Assembly: GCA_937872385.1 (NCBI GenBank)
Contig: CALMSO010000057.1
Coordinates: forward strand, 1-64,000
Direction: 5' to 3'
Length of the DNA: 64,000 nucleotides
Origin: an uncultured Saprospiraceae bacterium
GTDB lineage: Bacteria; Bacteroidota; Bacteroidia; Chitinophagales; Saprospiraceae
The notes under the pieces are model-generated. The model was not told where the DNA came from, searched no databases, and saw only the letters and a program-made list of their open reading frames with translations. Each line of letters starts with the position of its first letter. Within the stretch, counting starts at the first letter, position 1. Below, in pieces: positions 26,468 through 34,415 of this stretch. The translations under genes and the position numbers were made by a program.

Positions 26468-27957
26468 TGCTCCGCCAGCATTTCTTCAGTAAGGGTACGC
26501 CGATTGGCCAGCGCGAGTAGCCAGTTTTCCAACCGAAAATAGTAAAACATTCCAACCAGCGCGTCTTTTTCCATTTTTTCCAATTGCAGAATAAATTGTT
26601 GCGCAAGTTGGTCGGCTTGAAAGGGCTGATCAATCAGTTTTTTGAAAAACCGTAGGATGTGCGCATAGAAAGGCAATTCGGTCTTTTGTTTGGCGGCCTG
26701 GCGCAGGCGAGGTTTCAGGAGGTTGCTCAGCAAGATGTGCTCATCGCTGGTGTAGTGCGAAATAAAAGCCACAATGGTGAAAAACGGCTGAAAATAGGTG
26801 CGTAGCTCTTCGGGAGCCTCTTCGAGCTGGCGGAGGTACTGCTGTGCTTGGCGGTGGTCGTTTTGTATAATATGGGTAATAGCCAGATACAGCCAGATGA
26901 TCATGCCGATGCGGTCGTACTGAATGTGGTAGCGCGCAAGTTGCTCGACAAGATGCGGCTCCAACTCGTTGATAATGAAGTCGAAGCGATTTTGGTGATA
27001 AGCGCTGACTAAGCGGGCATAGTGAAAATAGACGAGTTGCTCGCGGTAGAGTGCGTGCTTGTCGGCAAAGGCAATGGCCTCTTTAATAAGGTACTCGGCT
27101 TCGACAAATTGATGGCTTTTCAGGTAGCTATTGAGCAAATTGCGGAGCGTATTCAGAAAATCGAACGAATGGTATTGCGCATAAGCCTGATTTTGTCGAA
27201 AAAGCAAAACACTGCGCTCCCGATAGCGCAGCGAGCGGGCCTCATCGCCGATGATGCTGTACAAAAAAGTAAACAAGGTATTGCGTGCGAGGCGCGCGCG
27301 GAGCGAAGTGGGTTCGGTATTTTTTTTCAATAGGGGGCTATCCAGCAACTGCTGGCAGTAGGCAATATCTTCGGCGGTGTAGGTGCTCATGCTCCGCGCC
27401 CGGTTGATGTCGAGCAGGTTATTGGCGGCTTCGGCATAGTCCAATTGTTCTTGCAAATGGGTCAAGCAGGTACGCAAAGCTTCGTACAGCGGCATTTGCG
27501 AAGCACCGATTTTTTCGTATTGAATATGATTGAGCCGCAGGTCTCGGTTGATGATTTCAATCAAAAAAGGATACTCCTGATACGTTTCGCAGAGTTTTTT
27601 AAGTTTGTCCAAGCGCTCGGCGGCGAGGTCGTATAGCTCCTTATCCATCAATATATCTACTTCCTCCAGCCCTATTCGTATTTTGCTGCCAATGTTTTTT
27701 TTACTGTGAAACAAGGTCAACGTCTTGAGCAGCAGCTCGGTAAGTTGCACTTTATATACTTTCAAATGCCGCCCGCCCTGCTTGCCGAGGCGTTTTTTCA
27801 CGATGGCTTCGTCGTATTCTTTTAGCCCGTTCACAATATCGAACAGCTCCGTCAGCACACTGCCTTCGGACTGTCCGAAGTGTACTTTGAAATACCTTTT
27901 TTCAGCGGGCGACATAGCGACGACCAACCGATGCAATGAGTCCTTGGGCTTTTTCAT
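26455..27957 (-). CDS. Hypothetical helical-repeat protein, 500 residues
   Basis: A cytoplasmic protein with no signal or membrane segment. The start at 27957 (MKKPKDSLHRLVVAMSPAEK) is preferred; 22 further upstream codons are basic and unlikely. The body is helical, with paired helices spaced like TPR repeats (for example KLKKLCETYQEYPFLIEI and AEYLIKEAIAFADKHALYRE). Such proteins are frequent in Saprospirales-type genomes without known function. A 281-bp gap (27958-28238) separates it from the BatD gene, and I see nothing in that gap. Confidence 0.75.
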   Translation of the reverse strand: MKKPKDSLHRLVVAMSPAEKRYFKVHFGQSEGSVLTELFDIVNGLKEYDEAIVKKRLGKQGGRHLKVYKVQLTELLLKTLTLFHSKKNIGSKIRIGLEEVDILMDKELYDLAAERLDKLKKLCETYQEYPFLIEIINRDLRLNHIQYEKIGASQMPLYEALRTCLTHLQEQLDYAEAANNLLDINRARSMSTYTAEDIAYCQQLLDSPLLKKNTEPTSLRARLARNTLFTFLYSIIGDEARSLRYRERSVLLFRQNQAYAQYHSFDFLNTLRNLLNSYLKSHQFVEAEYLIKEAIAFADKHALYREQLVYFHYARLVSAYHQNRFDFIINELEPHLVEQLARYHIQYDRIGMIIWLYLAITHIIQNDHRQAQQYLRQLEEAPEELRTYFQPFFTIVAFISHYTSDEHILLSNLLKPRLRQAAKQKTELPFYAHILRFFKKLIDQPFQADQLAQQFILQLEKMEKDALVGMFYYFRLENWLLALANRRTLTEEMLAEHKKT

Positions 27958-28238
27958 AAAAAACGGATTTCGATTCGTTCGCTTGTGTTTACGAAAGAAG
28001 TGTCGCTTAGAAGTAGATACCATGAGGCCTTTTGCTGCCTTATGTAAAAAATGCGCAGCAGTAGATAGTGCAATGTGTCTGGTGGCTTGGCGTAGCTGCG
28101 CAAGGCACGAGCGCAGGGGCCGCCTGCTAGATGGTTTTTATGCAAAAAAAAACGATGTGAGCAACTCGATGCAGCGCGCCACAGGCAGAAATATACGAAA
28201 ATATCGGAAACCAGACCATTTTTTGCGCAAAATCCGGG

Positions 28239-30005
28239 TTATCGGCTACCTAAAAGTGCCTCAATCCGAGCAATCGTATCGAGTGCTTGCCGGTAGGTGT
28301 CGCTCATAGCGGCGGGGTTGTCCTGGCCTGCAAAAAGGGCCGCTTCGCAAGTTTGAATAATTTGCATAAAATTGTCAATCAAAGCATCTTCTATCCGAAG
28401 AGTATGCAGTTTTTCGCGCACATTTTCCTTGCTCATCATGGAGCGAGGTATCTGTAACTTATCGCCGACATAGCCCAGCAGCGCTTTGGATACTTCATCG
28501 AAAAAGGCGCGGCTTTGTCCGGCTTGCAGGTGTTTTTCGGACAGTTGCAGGTGCCGAAGCGCTTCCTGTCGGGCACGCCTGATGCGGCGCTCGGTAGCAC
28601 TCACAGCATTGCGGCGTTTTTGTATTTGCTTGAAAATCAGAGCTGCTATCAGCAATAATAATGGCGTCAGCGCCAATATCCAGAACAATACCGAGCCGAG
28701 GAAAGGCGCTTGTGTTTTTTGTAACTGAAGAGCCGTTTTGATAAAACGAATATCACGGGGCACTTCAGCAGTGCTGTCGGCAATATTGGCATCGCTTGGG
28801 CGCAGGCTACCAGGGCGAATCGCCACTTTGAAGACCGGAGCTTCGGCGGCAGCAAAGGTATTGGTAGCTGGATTAAACCAAGAAAACGCTGGCTGTATCT
28901 GATAATTGCCAGGATACTTAGGCAACAAAAGGTATTCAATTTCCTTGTCGGCAATGAGTTCGCCGCTCATATTTTCATAGGTGGCTTCGTCGAGCACTCG
29001 CGGGGCATACACTTCAAAACTGTCGGACAGCAGCAAAGCCGGCGGCTGCACCCGCTTGATGTCACCGTTGCCTCGAAGTTTGAGCCGCAGAGAGAGCACG
29101 TCGTCGGTGCTGGCCTCGGTACTGCTGAGGGTAAAATCAGCGGTGAAATCGCCTACTGCACCCGTGAAGGCAGGCGGCGCATTGGGTGGCAAGGGCTGTA
29201 CCCTGAGTGTAATCGGCTCCGTTTGCACGATTTCGCGTTGCGTTGGGCGGCTAAAGAAAAAATTGTTGCGCCGGTTGCTCCCCTCTTCGATGACTACCGA
29301 TAATTCCATCCGCAAGGGAGCTATTTGCAGGGCACCTGCCTGCTGTGGAAAAAGGGCTACTCGTTTTAAAATTTTGGTAATATAGCGAACGCCATTGACT
29401 ACCTCCTGGGCAAGCGGCGGATTAAAACGTCGGAGGTCTTGTGCAAAAAAGCCCTGATAATCCGTTTCTTCAAGGATGCTATAGCTGTCCACATCAGCGG
29501 CGGTGTAGAGTTTATAATCCAACAATACCTGCTGCCCCACCACGGCGCGGTCGGTGCTCAGCTCTGCCCGTAGAAAAATTTGTTTGCCGCTAACGCCTTT
29601 GGGCAAGCTTTTGCCTTCTACCACCTCTATGGTTAGTGGCTTGGTAGTCAGCGTTTTGCCTTCTGTTCGTACGGTAGCTGCGCCAATAGTGATTTGGCCG
29701 GTACGCCGAGGTTGCAAAGTGTAGGAATAGCTCATTTCCTTGTTCACCCTGCCATTGATCATGGTCGTACTAATGGAGCGAGAGGGGCCTGCTATCACAT
29801 TAAAATGCTCGAAAGCAGGCGGCGAGAAAGCATCGGCATCGGCGTTTTTGAGGGTAAAAACGACCTCAAAATAACTGTTGAGGCTTACCTCTCGCACATT
29901 GGCATACGCCTCGAAGCTTACCTGCGCGGCGGCCGGTAGCATGCTCAAGAGCATCAGGAAGAGTAGCCAGTTTTGTTTCATTACCTTCTGTAGTTTACTA
30001 TTCAT
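28239..30005 (-). CDS. batD: BatD-like protein (oxygen-tolerance family)
   Basis: A 588-residue protein with a signal peptide (MLLSMLPAAAQ). Ig-like domains start VSFEAYANVREVSLNSYFEV, with the family's LPKGVSGKQIFLRAELSTDR and VVGQQVLLDYKLY segments near residues 135-170. A membrane segment is at about 440-460, followed by a cytoplasmic helical tail. BatD usually sits with BatA, BatB and BatC at the inner membrane. Here the rest of the cluster is some 15 kb away (44.7-49.7 kb). A second Met at 29981 is an alternative start. A TPR lipoprotein gene lies 43 bp upstream in the same direction and may be co-transcribed. Confidence 0.85.
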   Translation of the reverse strand: MNSKLQKVMKQNWLLFLMLLSMLPAAAQVSFEAYANVREVSLNSYFEVVFTLKNADADAFSPPAFEHFNVIAGPSRSISTTMINGRVNKEMSYSYTLQPRRTGQITIGAATVRTEGKTLTTKPLTIEVVEGKSLPKGVSGKQIFLRAELSTDRAVVGQQVLLDYKLYTAADVDSYSILEETDYQGFFAQDLRRFNPPLAQEVVNGVRYITKILKRVALFPQQAGALQIAPLRMELSVVIEEGSNRRNNFFFSRPTQREIVQTEPITLRVQPLPPNAPPAFTGAVGDFTADFTLSSTEASTDDVLSLRLKLRGNGDIKRVQPPALLLSDSFEVYAPRVLDEATYENMSGELIADKEIEYLLLPKYPGNYQIQPAFSWFNPATNTFAAAEAPVFKVAIRPGSLRPSDANIADSTAEVPRDIRFIKTALQLQKTQAPFLGSVLFWILALTPLLLLIAALIFKQIQKRRNAVSATERRIRRARQEALRHLQLSEKHLQAGQSRAFFDEVSKALLGYVGDKLQIPRSMMSKENVREKLHTLRIEDALIDNFMQIIQTCEAALFAGQDNPAAMSDTYRQALDTIARIEALLGSR

Positions 30006-30048
30006 TGTTCTTTTTTTGCAAAAGCCAGAGGGAATTCTTTGCCCAACT

Positions 30049-31062
30049 TCACTGGTTCGACAATTGCCGTAAGGCTTCCTGTGCTTCTACAAAATCGGGT
30101 GCCAACCGGAGTGCTTGTTCATAATTGGCACGCGCCTGCGCAATGTTGCCGGATATTTCTGCTGCAATACCCCGATAATAATAACCTGGCACAAATACAG
30201 GGTTCACTTTTATCGCCAAGTCAAACTGCCGAAAAGCCTCTGGTATAGAATCCAAATCGAGGTAGAGCAGTCCAGCATTGAAATAAGCTTCTTCGTACTG
30301 AGGGTCTATGAGTACAATTTGTTTGTACAAGGCAATAGCGCCCGTGAGATCATTCTGGTCTTGCAAATAGTCGGCCTTGGCGTGCAGAGCCTCCACGTTT
30401 TTCGGGGCGATGAGAATGGCATTGTCAAAAAAGCGGGACGCCATTTTGCTACCAATAGCAGCGTGCAACTGGCCCAGGTTGATCCAGGAATCTATTAGGT
30501 CGGGGTTGAGTTCCACCGATTTTTGAAAACTGTTGATGGCGCGAATCGTATCGCCCTTTTCCTTGAAATTCATTCCAAACAGCAAATAGGCGTCGGCGTT
30601 TTGCGGATCCAAGCGCAGGATGCGATCAATCGTGCGCATAGAAGCTTCGTATTGGCGCACAATTAGCTGCATTTCGCTCAGCTTCAGCAGCGAAGGAATA
30701 TGCTCCGGATGATAAGCTACTGCTTTTTCGATGGTAATGAGTGCTTTGCGCGACTGATAATAGTCGAGATATACATCTGACAATACGTGCAGATAGGTGA
30801 TGTTGGTAGAATCAATCGAGAGCGCTTTTTCGAGGTCGGCAATGGCTTCGTCGTAGCCTTCTTTTTCGTAGAAAAGCCCGGCCCGGGCCGCGTAAAGCGT
30901 GGGGTCGCCGGGGTTGGCTAAGATTTTCTGCGTCAATTGTTCGATGGCTGGGTCGCCGGAAGGCTTGGGCGCAGTTGTTTGCCCGGAGTTTTTGCCTCCA
31001 CAGGCTGCCAGCCCCAGCGCTGCTATGATAATGACAAGAACGGTACGTACACTACTCTTCAT
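30049..31062 (-). CDS. TPR-repeat lipoprotein
   Basis: A 337-residue predicted lipoprotein with lipobox LGLAACGG. About seven tetratricopeptide repeats follow, spaced by 34 residues (for example AIADLEKALSIDSTNITYLH; AINSFQKSVELNPDLIDSWI; AFRQFDLAIKVNPVFVPGYY). I started it at 31062 because the preceding 27 codons are not signal-like. It should be a periplasmic scaffold on the outer or inner membrane. It lies just upstream of batD in the same orientation, a common pairing of TPR proteins with Bat components. Confidence 0.85.
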   Translation of the reverse strand: MKSSVRTVLVIIIAALGLAACGGKNSGQTTAPKPSGDPAIEQLTQKILANPGDPTLYAARAGLFYEKEGYDEAIADLEKALSIDSTNITYLHVLSDVYLDYYQSRKALITIEKAVAYHPEHIPSLLKLSEMQLIVRQYEASMRTIDRILRLDPQNADAYLLFGMNFKEKGDTIRAINSFQKSVELNPDLIDSWINLGQLHAAIGSKMASRFFDNAILIAPKNVEALHAKADYLQDQNDLTGAIALYKQIVLIDPQYEEAYFNAGLLYLDLDSIPEAFRQFDLAIKVNPVFVPGYYYRGIAAEISGNIAQARANYEQALRLAPDFVEAQEALRQLSNQ

Positions 31063-31102
31063 ACTGCAAAAATAAGGAATTGTATGGTATTCTCCTACCC
31101 TC

Positions 31103-31153
31103 AAAAAATCGGCAAAGCCCTTAACAGAGGCTGACTCCACCAAGGGCTTTTGC
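31103..31153 (-). terminator. Terminator after the 80-residue hypothetical gene
   Basis: On the minus strand GCAAAAGCCCTT (31153-31142) pairs with AAGGGCTTTGC (31122-31112) and is followed by GATTTTTTG. This is an intrinsic terminator for the leftward gene at 31174-31416. Confidence 0.6.
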
Positions 31154-31173
31154 GTGTTTGCAAGAAAACTTCT

Positions 31174-31416
31174 TCAGACTTCCCGCTCTACTTCGGTGCG
31201 CTCGCTGTACGCCAAGATATTCTTGATGGCTTTAGGCGAAGGACTAAATTTTGCCTTAGGTAGCTGCCGATAACCCTGCCGAAGGGTCTCATAGGTAGCC
31301 CACAGCTTGTCGTCGCGTTGTAGAGCAGCGTCAATAGCCAGCGTTTCTGCTGCAGAAGTTTCCTTGTAGATGTAACGGATTAAGTGATCAGGTGTAAATG
31401 GTTGCTGCATAAGCAT
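31174..31416 (-). CDS. Small hypothetical protein, 80 residues
   Basis: A soluble acidic/basic mixed protein (TPDHLIRYIYKETSAAETLA; YRQLPKAKFSPSPKAIKNIL). The N-terminal part resembles the short cytoplasmic helix of anti-sigma-like proteins, but there is no membrane segment. Proteins of this type occur as single genes in Bacteroidota. Its own terminator follows. Function unknown. Confidence 0.65.
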   Translation of the reverse strand: MLMQQPFTPDHLIRYIYKETSAAETLAIDAALQRDDKLWATYETLRQGYRQLPKAKFSPSPKAIKNILAYSERTEVEREV

Positions 31417-31528
31417 TCATTAGTTTGGTTTAAGTAATCATATTCCCACAAGACTCGTTAAAATAACTGTCTGCCAATGTTAATTATTGTTTAAGTTGCA
31501 TTTTTTTCTCGCCGCTTGCTTTTCGGCT

Positions 31529-31957
31529 TTATTTTACCCGGTACCAAGTTTGGGTACGATACAGCCCCGTCCAGTGTTTGCCCCGTACTTTCAGTTCGGA
31601 AGGGTTGTTTTTTTCCAACCAAATACTACAACTGTATTCATTGCCGCTTTCGGGGTCGAGAATGGTGCCTTTGTGCCAGTAGTCCTTATACGGCTCTAAT
31701 CCTTCCAACAGCACCATGCCCATTAAGGGTTTGTTTTGCTTTTTGCCGGGGCATTTTTCGCAGACGGTATCGGCAGGTCTTTGCAATAGCTTGGCTACCT
31801 TACCGTACAATTTGCCGTCTTTTTCATAAATCTCCATGTGCGATTTGGACTCGCCGGTTTTATCATCTACGGTTTTCCAAAAGCCGACGGGCGACTGGGC
31901 GCTGGCGGTGCCGGCAAAAACTAAAAAAATAAGGGTGTTCAAAAATCGAAAATACAT
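31529..31957 (-). CDS. DUF2147 family exported protein
   Basis: A 142-residue protein with a signal peptide (ending GTASAQ). The DUF2147 features are SPVGFWKTVDDKTGESKSHM at the mature N-terminus, CEKCPGKKQNKPLMGM in the middle, and NEYSCSIWLE near the end. It should be periplasmic and lipocalin-like in fold; the ligand is unknown. It is common in Bacteroidota and Proteobacteria. Confidence 0.88.
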   Translation of the reverse strand: MYFRFLNTLIFLVFAGTASAQSPVGFWKTVDDKTGESKSHMEIYEKDGKLYGKVAKLLQRPADTVCEKCPGKKQNKPLMGMVLLEGLEPYKDYWHKGTILDPESGNEYSCSIWLEKNNPSELKVRGKHWTGLYRTQTWYRVK

Positions 31958-32010
31958 ACGTAACGATACATTTTGGTTAAGGAAAAAATGACTCCGCGCC
32001 GTTCACTCAT

Positions 32011-32340
32011 TCAAGCGTTTTCCAACTCCTGCGGATGCCAGTACAGGCGCTCAAAGTCCTGCACACAATTATTTTTTATTATAACACCTTCCTGCTCAAG
32101 TAGTTCTTGCATCATATCGGGTGTGGGAAAATAGTTGCGGCCGCTCAGCTCGCCCTTGCGATTCACCACCCGGTGCGCAGGCACGCCGCCCGTATGGAAG
32201 CTTTTGTTTAAAGCCCAACCAACCATCCGCGCCGACCCCAGCGCCAAATAATCAGCAATAGCACCATAGGTCGTCACACGCCCGCGTGGCACAAGACGCG
32301 TCACCGCATATACCTGTTCAAAATAATTAGCTTCGGACAT
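32011..32340 (-). CDS. Alkyltransferase-like protein (MGMT family, no catalytic Cys)
   Basis: A 109-residue protein equal to the DNA-binding domain of O6-alkylguanine-DNA alkyltransferase: HTH RGRVTTYGAIADYLALGSAR, arginine-finger region, and active-site loop GVPAHRVV. The alkyl-accepting cysteine of the PCHR motif is alanine here, so it cannot transfer alkyl groups. Such ATL proteins bind O6-alkylguanine and recruit nucleotide-excision repair. I chose the start at 32340 because the upstream codons run through a tandem repeat. Confidence 0.88.
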   Translation of the reverse strand: MSEANYFEQVYAVTRLVPRGRVTTYGAIADYLALGSARMVGWALNKSFHTGGVPAHRVVNRKGELSGRNYFPTPDMMQELLEQEGVIIKNNCVQDFERLYWHPQELENA

Positions 32341-32366
32341 ATTTTTATTAATTTTGGCGTTGGTAA

Positions 32367-32410
32367 TGCTGTTCGCTATTTGCTGTTTGCTGTTCGCTAT
32401 TCGCTGTTCG
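32367..32410. repeat. Heptamer tandem repeat
   Basis: Six 7-bp units of the form [TC]GCT[GA]TT in a row, just upstream of the alkyltransferase-like gene. A simple-sequence repeat of this kind could vary in length and affect the spacing of that gene's promoter. Confidence 0.6.
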
Positions 32411-32564
32411 CCCCCCTCTAAACCTTTACACCTTTCTAAACCCAATTCCCCTATCACCCTATTCAACCTTTTAAACCTTGTCCCAATTAACACAACAACA
32501 GCCCATTATTTATAAACCCAAAACAGCCACCGAATTGTTTTAAACGTATAAATTTTTTGTTTGT

Positions 32565-33212
32565 ATGCTAATTACCGAGGTAAAAGCTGGCCCCGTGACC
32601 AATTTGACCGATGCCCGTTACTTTGCTGCCAGGGAAGTTACCTGGTTGAGTTTCGACTGCCGCGCAGGCTCCGACGCACACTTGCCGCCAGCTACTATCC
32701 ACGCTATCCGCGAATGGGTGGGCGGTGTGCAATATCTTGGCGAGTTTGATCTATCTACCGCCGCCGACATCCAAGAGCTAATGGATGCCCTCCAGTTTGA
32801 TGCCATACAGGTAGGGCCGCTCACCGGGCCGGAGGTATTGGTAAATTTGAAAGCTACGGTGCCCATTTTTAAAGAAATTGTAGTAGAACCTGAGACCGCG
32901 CAGGCAGCTGTGCACCATCAATTGGTATTGTTTCAGCCTTTGGTGCAGGGTTTTGTGCTCGATTTTGCCAAAAATAAGCTACCTTTCCCCACTGGCGGGC
33001 CGCTGCCGCTGGCGCAAATTGCTGCGTGGTGCCGTGAGTTTCCGATTTTCATTAATGCCGATTGGCATAAAGAAACGTTAAAAACGACCTTAGAAGCGTT
33101 ACAACCACAGGGCTTGTGCGTCAAAGGAGGAGCAGAGGAGAAAGTTGGCTACAAATCTTTCGCTGAAATGGACGAAATTTTTGATTTATTAGAAGCGCCA
33201 GAACAATTCTAA
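32565..33212 (+). CDS. TrpF-like (phosphoribosylanthranilate isomerase-like) protein
   Basis: A 215-residue TIM-barrel-type protein. The N-terminal strand and loop VKAGPVTNLTDARYFAARE align with the KICGITNLEDA motif of TrpF, but the catalytic Cys is replaced by Ala. The C-terminal half has FINADWHKETLKTTLEAL and GLCVKGGAEEKVGYKS, which correspond to the phosphate-binding part of TrpF. An Asp is present at the position expected for the acid (GFVLDF). No other trp gene is nearby. A non-tryptophan role is likely. Confidence 0.65.
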   Translation: MLITEVKAGPVTNLTDARYFAAREVTWLSFDCRAGSDAHLPPATIHAIREWVGGVQYLGEFDLSTAADIQELMDALQFDAIQVGPLTGPEVLVNLKATVPIFKEIVVEPETAQAAVHHQLVLFQPLVQGFVLDFAKNKLPFPTGGPLPLAQIAAWCREFPIFINADWHKETLKTTLEALQPQGLCVKGGAEEKVGYKSFAEMDEIFDLLEAPEQF

Positions 33213-33378
33213 AAGAAAAGCTGCGTTTATACAGTTACATATTTTTATTTTGCAGATATTTTCTTATTTTTGTTTAACGAAACAAACAATACTTGCAAAA
33301 CCGAGTGGGCGTTTCAAAAATCTGGTATGGTATTTGAAAGTCCAGAACAAAAGTTCACACTAAACAACAACATTACTT

Positions 33379-33717
33379 ATGAGAAAGCAAAAAAATGAAA
33401 CCATCACCCTGAAAAAGGGCAAAAGCAGTATCCAACTCGACTATGCTGAACTGCGCAAAGCAGTACTTGTGCTGCGCGCCATCAACCACAAACTGCGCCA
33501 GCGCATTGTGGACCTGCTGGAAGAGCACGGCAGCATGACCGTCACGGATATTTACATCAAGCTGCGCCTGGAGCAGTCAGTTGCTTCGCAGCACTTAGCT
33601 ATTCTGCGCAGAGCTGGCGTTGTGATTACCGAAAGACAAGGCAAATTCATCAACTACTCGTTGGACAAAGACCGCTTGGCACAAATTTCACAGTTGGTAG
33701 AAGAATTAGCCGAATAA
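33379..33717 (+). CDS. ArsR-type winged-helix regulator (first copy)
   Basis: A 112-residue protein with a helix-turn-helix (TVTDIYIKLRLEQSVASQHL) followed by a wing (GVVITERQGKFINYSLD). No metal-binding cysteine motif (CxC) is present, so it is not an arsenic-type sensor. It is paralogous to the protein at 33957. A hairpin follows. The regulated gene is not evident; the TrpF-like gene lies 166 bp upstream in the same direction. Confidence 0.9.
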   Translation: MRKQKNETITLKKGKSSIQLDYAELRKAVLVLRAINHKLRQRIVDLLEEHGSMTVTDIYIKLRLEQSVASQHLAILRRAGVVITERQGKFINYSLDKDRLAQISQLVEELAE

Positions 33718-33764
33718 TTTTATCTGTATATTCCTGATTTTCCATAACTTAGCGGAATACAGAA

Positions 33765-33796
33765 AAAGCTGCGGGCAAGGACTACGCCGCAGCTTT
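33765..33796 (+). terminator. Hairpin after the first ArsR-type gene
   Basis: AAAGCTGCGG (from 33765) pairs with GCCGCAGCTTT (33786-33796). Poor T-tract, but located 48 bp after the stop codon; probably a terminator. Confidence 0.55.
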
Positions 33797-33831
33797 CCAA
33801 CCGTTTCAGAGCTTAAAAAAAGAGGCAAACT

Positions 33832-33873
33832 ATAGCTTCGCCACAGCTACTTCACTGCTGCTGGCGAAGCTAT
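33832..33873 (+). terminator. Second hairpin between the ArsR-type genes
   Basis: ATAGCTTCGCCA (33832-33843) pairs perfectly with TGGCGAAGCTAT (33862-33873), loop 18 nt. It lies 84 bp before the second ArsR-type gene, so it may be a terminator of the first transcript or an upstream regulatory stem. Confidence 0.5.
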
Positions 33874-33956
33874 TCGTTTATATTTTGAAAAAATAAATAA
33901 AAAACGCATATTTGCCCAACATATTTTTATAAAGACTACACACAACTCTGATAACT

Positions 33957-34262
33957 ATGAGAAAAGTACAAGTACCTGTCAACCAGGAGAAACTACAGGT
34001 TTCTTCCGAGATTCTGAGGGCTGTGGCCCATCCTCTGCGCCTGAAAATCCTTGAATTTATTGACCAGAACGAAATGATCAACGTCAATAAAATCTACAAC
34101 AGCCTCAACTTGGAGCAATCCATCACCTCGCAGCATTTGCGCATCTTACGTATGGCAGGCTTGGTGCAAACACAACGCGATGGCAAGTTCATCCACTATT
34201 CGCTGGATTATGACAAACTGCAAAACGCCGTGGAGGCCGTCAACGGTTTTTTGCACGAATAG
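33957..34262 (+). CDS. ArsR-type winged-helix regulator (second copy)
   Basis: A 101-residue protein with LRAVAHPLRLKILEFIDQNE, the helix-turn-helix INVNKIYNSLNLEQSITSQH and wing GLVQTQRDGKFIHYSLDYD. It is closely related to the preceding regulator (shared SLEQS-type recognition helix and GKFI.YSLD wing) and lacks metal-binding cysteines. Probably a duplication of the gene at 33379, now differing at the N-terminus. A bidirectional terminator separates it from the S9 peptidase. Confidence 0.9.
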   Translation: MRKVQVPVNQEKLQVSSEILRAVAHPLRLKILEFIDQNEMINVNKIYNSLNLEQSITSQHLRILRMAGLVQTQRDGKFIHYSLDYDKLQNAVEAVNGFLHE

Positions 34263-34354
34263 TGCTAAGCTTATCCTCCGCAGCAGGCAGCAGTTAACGT
34301 AAGAGCTGATAATCAACTACTTACAGCACTATGTCTTTCTTCTATTGTACCTAA

Positions 34355-34397
34355 AAAATACAGGTCAGCCGATCAATGACCGCCTGACCTGTATTTT
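34355..34397. terminator. Bidirectional terminator between ArsR-type and S9 peptidase genes
   Basis: AAAATACAGGTCAG (34355-34368) pairs perfectly with CTGACCTGTATTTT (34384-34397), with A and T tracts on the two sides, between convergent genes. Confidence 0.8.
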
Positions 34398-34415
34398 CTG
34401 TAGGATGAAAATCTG

